Part shown: one piece after another, positions 13,393 through 19,258 of the stretch
Layout: the number at the start of each line of letters is the position of its first letter
How positions within the stretch are numbered: position 1 is the stretch's first letter
Source of the DNA: CAKSST01 sp045535505
GTDB taxonomy: Bacteria; Bacillota; Clostridia; Oscillospirales; Acutalibacteraceae
Assembly: GCA_045535505.1 (NCBI GenBank)
Contig: JAZSLU010000040.1
Span: forward strand, 1 to 21,479
Direction of reading: 5' to 3'
DNA: 21,479 bases
Notes under the pieces: generated by a model
What the model was told of the DNA's origin: nothing
Seen by the model: the letters and a program-made list of their open reading frames with translations, nothing else
The model's database searches: none
Translations under genes and position numbers: made by a program

Positions 13393-14520
13393 TTATATAT
13401 TGTCCGTAATCTTTTTAAGTGAATCAATATCGGTGTGGGTATAGTGCGCAGTCATTTCAAATTTACTGTGGCCGATTAGTTTTTGTTTGTCGGTCGCAGG
13501 CGCATTGACATTTTTCATTAACGTTGCAAAAGTGTGTCTGCAGCAGTGCGGTGTAAACGGATGTGAGCCGTCATCTATTCCTATTTGCTCTAACGGTTTA
13601 TAAAACATATCATTGCGAAATTTGCGCTCTGTTGGCTTTTTGTCACCATTAAAGAAAAGATATGTCCCTTTGCCTAAATCGTTAAAAAATGGTAAAATGC
13701 GCGGGGATATGGTGATTATACGGTCCTTGCCTGCTTCGGTTTTAGAGCCTGTTACAAAAAACTGCTGTTTTGCATTATAATTTTCGGTTTTTGCTGATAA
13801 CATTTCGTTAAGGCGCATCCCGGTATAACATAATATAAGCACATATTTCAATTCAGGGACATCGTTAACCTTATCCCACATTAAATCAAGCTGCTCAGGA
13901 AGAAAAGCAAGGCGCTCTTGTTTTTCTTCTTTTTTTATATAAATATATTCTGCATAGTTGCGGTCAACAATATCCAACTGCATCGCATAACGCCACAAAC
14001 ACGTTCCTAAGGCTTTCATGTTCTCTTTAGTCCTTCGCCCTTTCGAACACGTATCAATGCATTTTTGAAGGTGTTCTGTGCGTATTTTGGCTATTTCCAA
14101 GTAATACAATGACGAATAATATTTATAAGCCGATTTGTAGCAGTTAATTGTTGAGGGTGATACCTTTTCGGAATGGATTTCAAGCCATTTTTCATAAAGG
14201 CCTTTGAATTTAATATTAAAATCTTGCGGTGTAATCTCGTTTTTTAAGTGGGGCAAGTAATCCAAAGCTTCTTTTTTTGTCGCAAAATTGCTTTTGGTTT
14301 TCTTTTTGCGGTACATGTGCGGCGTTCCATCGGGCAATGTTTTTACATCATAACCGAGCGTTACTTCTGCGGTCCATTTACCCAATTTGTTTTTATATAC
14401 GCTGCCCTGGCTGTTTCCTCGCACTTTTTTTGCCTGGCGCTTAACGCTTTGCTTTATGCCGCAAAAATTACAGTATGTGGAATTATCGGGTATTTCCCGA
14501 TTACACTTTCTGCAAAGCAT
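13393..14520 (-). CDS. int: Phage tyrosine integrase with N-terminal zinc ribbon
   Basis: 375 residues. A zinc ribbon at 1-25 (C3, C6, C17, C20) is followed by an AP2-like arm-binding domain (about 34-90), a SAM-like core-binding domain (about 100-190) and the catalytic domain. Active-site residues are visible: R236 (TGMRLNE), K260 (TGSK), H325 and R328 (HCCRHTF), H351 (GHSKFE) and nucleophile Y360 (AHYTH). It catalyses integration and, with an excisionase, excision. It points at the tRNA-Ala 3' end. AAAGGA lies about 11 bases before the ATG and is buried in a hairpin (14528-14554). The promoter lies in a dyad at 14567-14602. Confidence 0.95.
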   Translation of the reverse strand: MLCRKCNREIPDNSTYCNFCGIKQSVKRQAKKVRGNSQGSVYKNKLGKWTAEVTLGYDVKTLPDGTPHMYRKKKTKSNFATKKEALDYLPHLKNEITPQDFNIKFKGLYEKWLEIHSEKVSPSTINCYKSAYKYYSSLYYLEIAKIRTEHLQKCIDTCSKGRRTKENMKALGTCLWRYAMQLDIVDRNYAEYIYIKKEEKQERLAFLPEQLDLMWDKVNDVPELKYVLILCYTGMRLNEMLSAKTENYNAKQQFFVTGSKTEAGKDRIITISPRILPFFNDLGKGTYLFFNGDKKPTERKFRNDMFYKPLEQIGIDDGSHPFTPHCCRHTFATLMKNVNAPATDKQKLIGHSKFEMTAHYTHTDIDSLKKITDNI

Positions 14521-14527
14521 AAAAATA

Positions 14528-14554
14528 CCGTCCTTTCTTGACTTTTAAGGACGG
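14528..14554 (-). promoter_or_regulatory. Hairpin sequestering the integrase ribosome binding site
   Basis: In the int leader, CCGTCCTT (14554-14547 on the minus strand) pairs perfectly with AAGGACGG (14535-14528), which is the Shine-Dalgarno region (AAAGGA). The loop is 11 nt. Translation of int should be low until the stem opens. Confidence 0.5.
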
Positions 14555-14566
14555 ATAAGATACAAT

Positions 14567-14602
14567 TATATTGTAATCACCCCCTAAGTCGATTACAATA
14601 TA
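14567..14602. promoter_or_regulatory. Symmetric bidirectional promoter in a perfect 12-bp dyad
   Basis: TATATTGTAATC (14567-14578), a 12-nt centre, GATTACAATATA (14591-14602). Each strand therefore reads TTGTAA, a 17-bp spacer and TACAAT. Plus: 14571-14576 and 14594-14599. Minus: 14598-14593 and 14575-14570. The leftward promoter fits int; the rightward one fits the RNA at 14606-14742. The dyad could also be an operator that shuts both. Confidence 0.55.
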
Positions 14603-14605
14603 GGA

Positions 14606-14742
14606 TGTGTTCAGTACATTTTGTGTGTTGTGTTGCATCAACCATAATGCATCATAACAACTGTGTGAAAATACCACACAGTTATTACTGCTCCGTCCGG
14701 TATGCCCCCTTACCCTGTTGGCGCAGGGTAGGGGAGTTTTTT
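14606..14742 (+). ncRNA. Candidate small RNA between int and the Mrr-like nuclease gene
   Basis: A rightward promoter (14571-14599) predicts a start near 14606, and a strong terminator ends at 14742, giving about 137 nt. The interior holds a perfect 9-bp hairpin (AACTGTGTG 14659-14667, CACACAGTT 14675-14683) and two copies of TGCATCA (14634-14640, 14648-14654). No gene lies downstream on this strand to need the terminator, and no ribosome binding site precedes an open frame. Its sequence is antisense to any readthrough from the repressor-ImmA-nuclease operon into int. No known RNA family was recognised. Confidence 0.45.
14706..14742 (+). terminator. Terminator of the candidate small RNA
   Basis: CCCC-T-TACCCTG (14706-14717), loop TTGGCG, CAGGGTA-GGGG (14724-14734), then AG and six T (14737-14742). 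The T run is on the plus strand only; on the minus strand the stem is followed by CATACC, so it does not look like a terminator for the leftward nuclease gene. Confidence 0.75.
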
Positions 14743-14745
14743 ATT

Positions 14746-16125
14746 TTAATTGTTGCCAAACCATTTGAACGCTCTACGGAAACCTGCTTTTTCGGCTTCT
14801 TTAACCGTCATAGCAAAGAATTCACCGGGAGCATCAATTTTTGTTATGTCATATTGTTGGTCAAATGGCAAATGATATATTTTTGTTGGTCCGTTTTCTC
14901 CGTGGCCTATATTGCATTTAATGCAAGGATAGTCATCAATGGGATAGTTTTCAACAAAATCAACGTTTAAATATGTTGCCATCTTTTTAGCCATATCTGA
15001 TAAGGATATATTAGTAATGAGCAAGCCTTTTACAGCATCCTTAGGCAAATTCTTTTCTATACAATAGCTTGCTACCGTTCCGTAAAGCTGTGTGATGTGC
15101 TTTTCGTGGATTTGTTTGTCTTTGCTCCAATATTTACATTGAATGATAAGAATTTTATCGTCTTTTTTTGCGATTAAATCTCGGCCCAAATCTTCCAAGC
15201 CCATATAGGAGCCGAAATAATCAACCGTATATCCTTTTTGTCCGTATTTATAACCGACATATAATTCATAATCTCTGCCTATTTGCCATTTGGTTTTATT
15301 GTGCGAGTCTTTATATCTATCAAGCGCAAGTTGGTTACGTTCCACGCTATTTAATTTTTGATATTCTTCTTTTGATAGCCAATCACGGCTTCGGTCATAG
15401 TCTGATAATTCCTCAATTTTAACAACGGGCAGTTCGTTATAATCGGTTTCAATAATATCTTGCAAATTAGGGAACATTGACAGCAAATATTCAAGCTGAT
15501 ATTTTGCTTCCATGTTGCGCTCAATCATCTGCTGCGTTGCTTTGCGAATTTCACGAATAGAAGCAACTTTTTTTGCTCTTTCAATAGATTTTCCCCAATT
15601 TAATTGTTTGGCCAATATCTCTATTCCATATGTTTCGTAATCGGCTATTATTGCTGCCATATATGGAATCGCTGTGAGATTAGAACCGGTAGAATCAAGA
15701 AAACGTTGATGCAAAACGTCTATTTGTTCTGGTATTTTATAAAGCGATTTTCTTACCCTTTTAATTTCCTCTTGAATATTTACATTAAGTGCTCGTATTT
15801 CTAAAGCATTTTTTAGTTCTTTTTTACTTTTCATGTGCTCAAGTAGATATTTTTCATTAAGATGAATATCATAAGTATAATAATCGGCCATCAAAGAGGA
15901 TATATAATCCATAACATCAGGGTGTTCGTTTTTGATTTTATTAAAGTCATTTTTAATGGCATTATTGGTTTTTAAAATAGAGCGTTTATATTCTGATATT
16001 TCGCATAAAGTTTTAAAATGTTCCTTTTCTAATTTTTTTAACCTAATTACTTCTTGAATAAAATTATATACCAAAGTAATTAATATGGGAGAAGCAAAAA
16101 ACAATGTTATTATTAAAATTTCCAT
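14746..16125 (-). CDS. Membrane-anchored Mrr-like restriction endonuclease (candidate defence gene)
   Basis: 459 residues. An N-terminal hydrophobic segment (about 2-22) predicts a membrane anchor. A long helical, probably coiled-coil region follows (about 24-230), with a repeated motif (MADYYTYDIHLNEKYL near 79-94; IADYETYGIEILAKQL near 160-175). The C-terminal PD-(D/E)xK domain (about 280-400) has E287, D316 (EDLGRD) and the Q329-x-K331 form (IIQCKYW) usual for Mrr-type enzymes. AAAGGTG lies 5 bases before the ATG. It starts 13 bases after the ImmA stop, so it is the third gene of the repressor operon and should be expressed in the lysogen. Superinfection defence is an inference from fold and position. 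Confidence 0.8.
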   Translation of the reverse strand: MEILIITLFFASPILITLVYNFIQEVIRLKKLEKEHFKTLCEISEYKRSILKTNNAIKNDFNKIKNEHPDVMDYISSLMADYYTYDIHLNEKYLLEHMKSKKELKNALEIRALNVNIQEEIKRVRKSLYKIPEQIDVLHQRFLDSTGSNLTAIPYMAAIIADYETYGIEILAKQLNWGKSIERAKKVASIREIRKATQQMIERNMEAKYQLEYLLSMFPNLQDIIETDYNELPVVKIEELSDYDRSRDWLSKEEYQKLNSVERNQLALDRYKDSHNKTKWQIGRDYELYVGYKYGQKGYTVDYFGSYMGLEDLGRDLIAKKDDKILIIQCKYWSKDKQIHEKHITQLYGTVASYCIEKNLPKDAVKGLLITNISLSDMAKKMATYLNVDFVENYPIDDYPCIKCNIGHGENGPTKIYHLPFDQQYDITKIDAPGEFFAMTVKEAEKAGFRRAFKWFGNN

Positions 16126-16138
16126 AATTACACCTTTA

Positions 16139-16540
16139 TTAATAATGCATAGAATAGTATTTCAACGCCTTTTGCATAAAATCTTCGGTTACCTCAAAAT
16201 GCTCTGACAGTTCCCAACGATTTGTGCAGGTTTTAAAGGCTTCAATCAGCTCGTCTTTAGGGACGAGCTTTTTTATTGCCCACTTGTCCGCCCGGTGTTC
16301 GTGTTTTTGCCGAACATCAAGGCGGGAATATTCGTTATAAAACGCTCCCGTTTCGCAATGGCCGAGTTCATGGGCAACCTTAACCTTTTCATCGGCAATA
16401 TTTAAAAGCAAAAACGGGTCAATTGCGATATAGCATTTTTTGTTATCTCTTAGTGACAGGCTCTCAAATTCACCTAAATCATACGAAAAAACCTTTATAT
16501 TGTCGTGCTCGGCTATTTCATACAATTTGGTTAACATCAT
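16139..16540 (-). CDS. ImmA/IrrE-family metallopeptidase
   Basis: 133 residues. The zinc protease motif HELGH (57-61, numbering from the ATG at 16540) is followed by a KHEHRADKWA segment supplying the third ligand glutamate. In the ICEBs1 system ImmA cleaves the repressor ImmR to induce the element, and here the gene overlaps the upstream repressor by 4 nt (ATGA), the same pairing. Two adjacent ATGs (16540, 16537) could start it; the first sits 7 bases from AAGGA. It likely acts on the neighbouring CI-like protein. Confidence 0.9.
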   Translation of the reverse strand: MMLTKLYEIAEHDNIKVFSYDLGEFESLSLRDNKKCYIAIDPFLLLNIADEKVKVAHELGHCETGAFYNEYSRLDVRQKHEHRADKWAIKKLVPKDELIEAFKTCTNRWELSEHFEVTEDFMQKALKYYSMHY

Positions 16541-16878
16541 TCTTTTTTCCTTCTTTCTTCATCTCTTACAAATCGTGCAAATTCACGCACTTTATCAAGC
16601 ATCTCGGGCGTGATATCAGTTCTATCCCCGCCGTACAATGCGAATGCTAATGCCTCGTTGCTATCAGCAGCGGGGTTTTCTTTTTCTTCTGCACCAAGCA
16701 GATAATCTACCGATACGCTGAAATACTCGGCAATTTTGATAAGTATTTCTCTTTGGGGTACTGTTCCCTCGTTCTTCCAATGTGATACAGAACCTTTACT
16801 GAAGCCGCACTCTAAAGCAACGCGAGAAGGCTTAACATTTTTCTGGTCACATAATCCCTTAAACTTGTCATAAAACAC
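16537..16878 (-). CDS. CI-like XRE-family phage repressor
   Basis: 113 residues. An XRE helix-turn-helix domain (about 4-62) shows the typical FSKGSVSHWKNEGTVPQ recognition segment and ends in SVSVDYLLG. A short C-terminal tail follows and there is no LexA-type self-cleavage domain, which fits inactivation by the ImmA protease encoded next. The GTG at 16878 was chosen because AAGGTG lies 8 bases upstream; the in-frame GTG at 16887 would overlap that site. Operator dyads in the next 200 bases are its likely targets. Confidence 0.88.
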   Translation of the reverse strand: MFYDKFKGLCDQKNVKPSRVALECGFSKGSVSHWKNEGTVPQREILIKIAEYFSVSVDYLLGAEEKENPAADSNEALAFALYGGDRTDITPEMLDKVREFARFVRDEERRKKE

Positions 16879-16909
16879 AAAAATCACACCTTGTTTTTGT
16901 TCAAAACTA

Positions 16910-16944
16910 CAAAAAGTTTAAATAGAGAAACTTTTTGGTTGACA
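16910..16944 (-). promoter_or_regulatory. Operator O1 and weak leftward promoter for the repressor
   Basis: Dyad AAAAAGTTT (16910-16918), 8-nt centre, AAACTTTTT (16927-16935). On the minus strand TTGTCA (16944-16939), a 17-bp spacer and TTTAAA (16921-16916) form a possible repressor promoter with O1 lying across it. The -10 is poor, so this is the weaker of two candidates. Confidence 0.4.
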
Positions 16945-16966
16945 AGTTCAAGTAAATAAACTATAA
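16938..16966 (+). promoter_or_regulatory. Consensus early (lytic) promoter with operator O2 in its spacer
   Basis: TTGACA (16938-16943), a 17-bp spacer and TATAAT (16961-16966), a perfect sigma-A promoter. The spacer is filled by O2, AAGTT-N10-AAACT-type (16943-16961). It drives the rightward operon beginning at 17101, with a start near 16973 and a leader of about 128 nt. A promoter this strong would need tight repression in the lysogen. Confidence 0.8.
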
Positions 16967-16974
16967 TGAATCTA

Positions 16975-16996
16975 CAAAGTTCAACCAAATAAACTT
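16975..16996. promoter_or_regulatory. Operator O3 at the early promoter start
   Basis: AAAGTT (16975-16980), 10-nt centre, AACTTT (16991-16996). It matches O2 as a direct repeat (AAGTTCAA, two variable bases, AAATAAACT) 33 bp away and covers the first transcribed bases of the early promoter. Confidence 0.6.
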
Positions 16997-17046
16997 TTGC
17001 GTGTGAGGCAATAGTCTTGTTTATGCTATTAAACTGTATGCAAACT

Positions 17047-17075
17047 AATAATAGCAAAAAAGTTTAACTTTGTCA
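17047..17075 (-). promoter_or_regulatory. Strong leftward promoter facing the early promoter, with operator O4
   Basis: On the minus strand: TTGACA (17075-17070), a 17-bp spacer and TATTAT (17052-17047). The compact dyad AAAGTT-T-AACTTT (17058-17070) lies in the spacer. It would start near 17040 and transcribe the repressor operon across the early promoter. The stem TGCTATTA/TAATAGCA (17023-17030, 17048-17055) overlaps its start. Confidence 0.6.
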
Positions 17076-17100
17076 ACTATTTTAAGGAAGGAGAGTACAA

Positions 17101-17289
17101 ATGGTTGAATGGATTGCAAATGCGGTTGGTTTGATGCACATCAATAAAATTACCAATAAAGATGTGGCGGCAAAATTAGGCGTTACTCCTGAATACGTTT
17201 CTATGATTCTTAATGAGAAAAAAACTCCTAAAAATGCTGAGCAGGATATATTGTCTGCCATCAATGCAATTCTTGCTGACCGTAAGTAA
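17101..17289 (+). CDS. Cro-like XRE-family DNA-binding protein
   Basis: 62 residues, nearly all one helix-turn-helix domain, with the recognition segment VTPEYVSMILNEKKTPK (about 28-44). It is the first gene after the consensus early promoter and divergent from the CI-like repressor, the position of Cro. It probably binds some of operators O1-O4 and blocks repressor synthesis. GGAGAG lies 5 bases before the ATG. Confidence 0.8.
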   Translation: MVEWIANAVGLMHINKITNKDVAAKLGVTPEYVSMILNEKKTPKNAEQDILSAINAILADRK

Positions 17290-17305
17290 AGTATAACGGA
17301 TTATA

Positions 17306-17323
17306 TGTACTATAAACAGTACA
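17306..17323. promoter_or_regulatory. Inverted repeat before the excisionase-like gene
   Basis: TGTACT (17306-17311), 6-nt centre, AGTACA (17318-17323). It differs from the O1-O4 dyads and lies in the 50-bp gap before the gene at 17340, so it may bind a different regulator, perhaps the product of that gene. Confidence 0.3.
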
Positions 17324-17339
17324 GAACGAAAGGAGCAAC

Positions 17340-17561
17340 ATGGAAAACAGACCGACAACATTGGAAGAAATAGAAGCATTACCCAAAGAGATGTTAGTGC
17401 CTACAGACATAAGCGGATATATCGGGTGCAGTCCGTATACGATTAACGTTTGTACACGGAACGGTGAGAATCCTTTTCCGTTCCCAATAATTCGGCTCGG
17501 TACAAGAGTGCGGATTCCAAAGGCGGCATTTTTAAGGGCAATGCGAGGCGAAACAAATTAA
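17340..17561 (+). CDS. Excisionase-like winged helix-turn-helix protein
   Basis: 73 residues. The pattern MLVPTDISGYIGCSPYTINVC, then FPIIRLGTRVRIPKAAFLRAM, is the small MerR/excisionase-type winged helix: a helix-turn-helix followed by a two-strand wing. In prophages such proteins direct excision with the integrase or act as early regulators. AAAGGAG lies before the ATG. The assignment to excision rather than regulation is not certain, because the gene is far from int. Confidence 0.65.
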   Translation: MENRPTTLEEIEALPKEMLVPTDISGYIGCSPYTINVCTRNGENPFPFPIIRLGTRVRIPKAAFLRAMRGETN

Positions 17562-17579
17562 AATCAAAGGAGAATAAAT

Positions 17580-17786
17580 ATGGCAAACAGTAAATGGTTA
17601 TCAGATGAAATGGTTGAGAGCGAGATTGAACGCTTGAAACAATCACCGTATGTGAAGCTGGCGCAGGCCGAACAGCGTATAAGGTACCGCCGCAGACAGT
17701 ATTTGTACTCGTTACGTGATTTGGAAAAGCGTGGTAAGAAACTTGAACAGGACGGTTTTAGTCTAAGTGAGGTTGAGGAAATATGA
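17580..17786 (+). CDS. Small basic phage protein, unknown function
   Basis: 68 residues, mostly helical and highly charged, with a basic centre (RIRYRRRQYLYSLRDLEKRGKK). No family is recognised. AAAGGAG sits 6 bases before the ATG. It is early-operon member three and overlaps the next gene by 4 nt (ATGA), indicating coupled translation. Confidence 0.65.
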   Translation: MANSKWLSDEMVESEIERLKQSPYVKLAQAEQRIRYRRRQYLYSLRDLEKRGKKLEQDGFSLSEVEEI

Positions 17787-18088
17787 GCATAGCAGATTTC
17801 ATACCAACAGGACAAGCCAACGCAATAACACGCAAGCAGCTTGTGATGTTAACAAATTTATGTGACCGAAAAGTGAGGGAATTAATATCACAAGCACGAG
17901 CCGACGGGGTACCGATATTAAACCACCAGGACGGCAGAGGTTATTACATATCAGATAACCCACAGGAAATACGGCGTTTTGCAATGCAGGAATTATCACG
18001 TGCGGCAACAATAGGCGCTGCGGCCGTTGCAATGTCAAATTTCGCAGATAAATTATCAGCAAAGGGGTGTTTTGCAGGTGAGTTTTGA
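17783..18088 (+). CDS. Phage protein with winged-helix-like N-terminus
   Basis: 101 residues. Residues about 14-60 (TRKQLVMLTNLCDRKVRELISQARADGVPIL, ending GYYIS) have the pattern of a winged helix with a turn before the recognition helix, as in small phage replication or regulatory proteins. An alanine-rich C-terminal helix follows. It is coupled to the preceding gene by an ATGA overlap and to the next by an 11-nt overlap. The role is unknown. Confidence 0.65.
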   Translation: MSIADFIPTGQANAITRKQLVMLTNLCDRKVRELISQARADGVPILNHQDGRGYYISDNPQEIRRFAMQELSRAATIGAAAVAMSNFADKLSAKGCFAGEF

Positions 18089-18281
18089 GGCATTTATTTT
18101 CTTTTCGGGCTGTTCGGGCTTTATCTTCGCGGGAGCAATTTTCTTTTTGCTTGAAGCAATAAAAAAGCGCCGCATACGAAGATTGCGAGAACTGAGAAGA
18201 ATGAAGCATTTGGAAGCCGTATGTGAAAAGCAAAAAAATCAGCTCATTTTTTTCAGAAACGAGGCTGAAATAAATGGCTGA
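18078..18281 (+). CDS. Small single-pass membrane protein
   Basis: 67 residues from a GTG start. A hydrophobic segment (about 4-26: FIFFSGCSGFIFAGAIFFLL) is followed by a very basic stretch (KKRRIRRLRELRR) and a helical tail, so the C-terminus should be cytoplasmic. AAAGGGG lies 10 bases before the GTG; upstream in-frame TTG starts have no such site. It overlaps the end of the preceding gene. Function unknown. Confidence 0.6.
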   Translation: MSFEAFIFFSGCSGFIFAGAIFFLLEAIKKRRIRRLRELRRMKHLEAVCEKQKNQLIFFRNEAEING

Positions 18282-18393
18282 TATAAAAAGCGTGAAGGCC
18301 CTGCCGCAATCAAGCAACAAGGCCAACACTAAAACACAAAACATTTTATTTAAAATAACACAAAATATCGCACATGTCAATAGGGGGAAATAA
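18274..18393 (+). CDS. Possible 39-residue phage peptide
   Basis: This open frame begins at an ATG inside the end of the preceding gene (8-nt overlap), with GAGG 10 bases upstream, and stops just before the GTG of the next gene. It is basic and polar, with no recognisable motif. The tight packing supports translation, but its length and composition do not, so it remains tentative. Confidence 0.4.
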   Translation: MADIKSVKALPQSSNKANTKTQNILFKITQNIAHVNRGK

Positions 18394-18394
18394 A

Positions 18395-18511
18395 GTGCCG
18401 AGATGTACAATAGCTGCTCGTGAATGTGACGGTTGTATGGAATGTTATGAAAGACTAAACGAAGAATACGAAACCGAAACGGAGCAAGACGAAGATGATT
18501 TATATATGTGA
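18395..18511 (+). CDS. 38-residue four-cysteine acidic phage peptide
   Basis: It starts at a GTG with AGGGGG 7 bases upstream. The peptide has C4, C11, C14 and C17, the last three in a CxxCxxC array, then a strongly acidic tail (ETETEQDEDD). A small zinc or Fe-S site is plausible. It overlaps the next gene by 17 nt, which fits the packing of this operon. No family is recognised. Confidence 0.5.
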   Translation: MPRCTIAARECDGCMECYERLNEEYETETEQDEDDLYM

Positions 18512-18755
18512 GGTATGCGGCAAGCCTTTTGAAACTATTTGGCCGCAAGCAAAATATTGTAGTGACGAATGTCGCATTAAAGTTGAAAAGGAACGCGAAG
18601 CCAAAAGAGAAAGGCATCGCACAAGGGTCAAACCAAGCTGTACGTCAGACAATCAAACCATTATTGAAATAATGAGAGAGGCAAATAAAGCCGGGATGTC
18701 TTACGGACAGTATGTATCAAAACTAAAAACACAGAACAGGAGTAAAAAGAAATGA
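18495..18755 (+). CDS. Small zinc-finger phage protein
   Basis: 86 residues. The N-terminus carries CEVC and CSDEC (residues 5-8 and 22-26), a treble-clef-like zinc site (CxxC-x13-CxxxC). A basic middle follows (EKEREAKRERHRTRVK), then a C-terminal helical part ending in lysine and arginine. Nucleic-acid binding is likely; the role is unknown. It overlaps the next gene by 4 nt. Confidence 0.65.
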   Translation: MIYICEVCGKPFETIWPQAKYCSDECRIKVEKEREAKRERHRTRVKPSCTSDNQTIIEIMREANKAGMSYGQYVSKLKTQNRSKKK

Positions 18756-19258
18756 CACATTGGAAAAAATTAACCAACCCGAATTATTTGGGTGCTTATT
18801 CAATTGAGGACGGTAAGGACCTTATATTAACAATTGGCAGAGTTGCTGAGGAAACCGTTGTAGGAACGGACGGTAAAAAGGAAAAATGCGTTGTATGTCA
18901 TTTTAAAGAAGCAAACGTTAAGCCGATGATACTTAACTCTACTAATATGAAAATGATAACAAAATTGCTTGGTACACCTTACATAGAGCAATGGGACGGT
19001 CACCGCATACAGATTGGTACCGAAAAGGTTAAAGCGTTTGGTGAAATTGTTGAGGCTTTACGTGTACGTAAATTTTTACCGCAAGCGGCTCAGCCTGCAG
19101 CGGCGCCCAAATGCTCACATTGCGGCAAGGATATTGTTGCTGCTTACGGTATGAATCCCGAACAGCTTGCAGCATATACCACGCAGAACTACGGCAAGCC
19201 GCTTTGTTCCGATTGTGCTGCAGCGGCAAAGGCAGGTGCTAATAATGCGGCTAACTAA
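18752..19258 (+). CDS. Conserved-looking phage early protein with C-terminal zinc site
   Basis: 168 residues. The first 110 residues form a mixed alpha-beta domain of unknown function, containing one CVVC pair (46-49) of uncertain role. The C-terminal part has CSHC (about 121-124) and CSDC (about 152-155), a probable zinc ribbon. It starts by ATGA overlap with the zinc-finger gene and overlaps the nuclease gene by 14 nt, so it may work with the recombination or replication module. No family name can be given from sequence alone. Confidence 0.65.
   Translation: MTHWKKLTNPNYLGAYSIEDGKDLILTIGRVAEETVVGTDGKKEKCVVCHFKEANVKPMILNSTNMKMITKLLGTPYIEQWDGHRIQIGTEKVKAFGEIVEALRVRKFLPQAAQPAAAPKCSHCGKDIVAAYGMNPEQLAAYTTQNYGKPLCSDCAAAAKAGANNAAN

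Noticed and set aside
14605..14970. 121-residue plus-strand open frame after the int-side dyad
   Set aside because: There is no ribosome binding site, a strong terminator lies inside it at 14706-14742, and two thirds of it is antisense to the nuclease gene.
16910..17075. CRISPR-like repeats
   Set aside because: The repeated AAGTT...AACTT units are dyads with variable spacing inside promoters, which fits operators; there are no equal spacers and no cas genes. The Cas4-like nuclease is in a phage recombination context.
17799..18617. 272-residue minus-strand open frame
   Set aside because: It runs antisense through five packed early genes with clear ribosome binding sites and has no recognisable domain.
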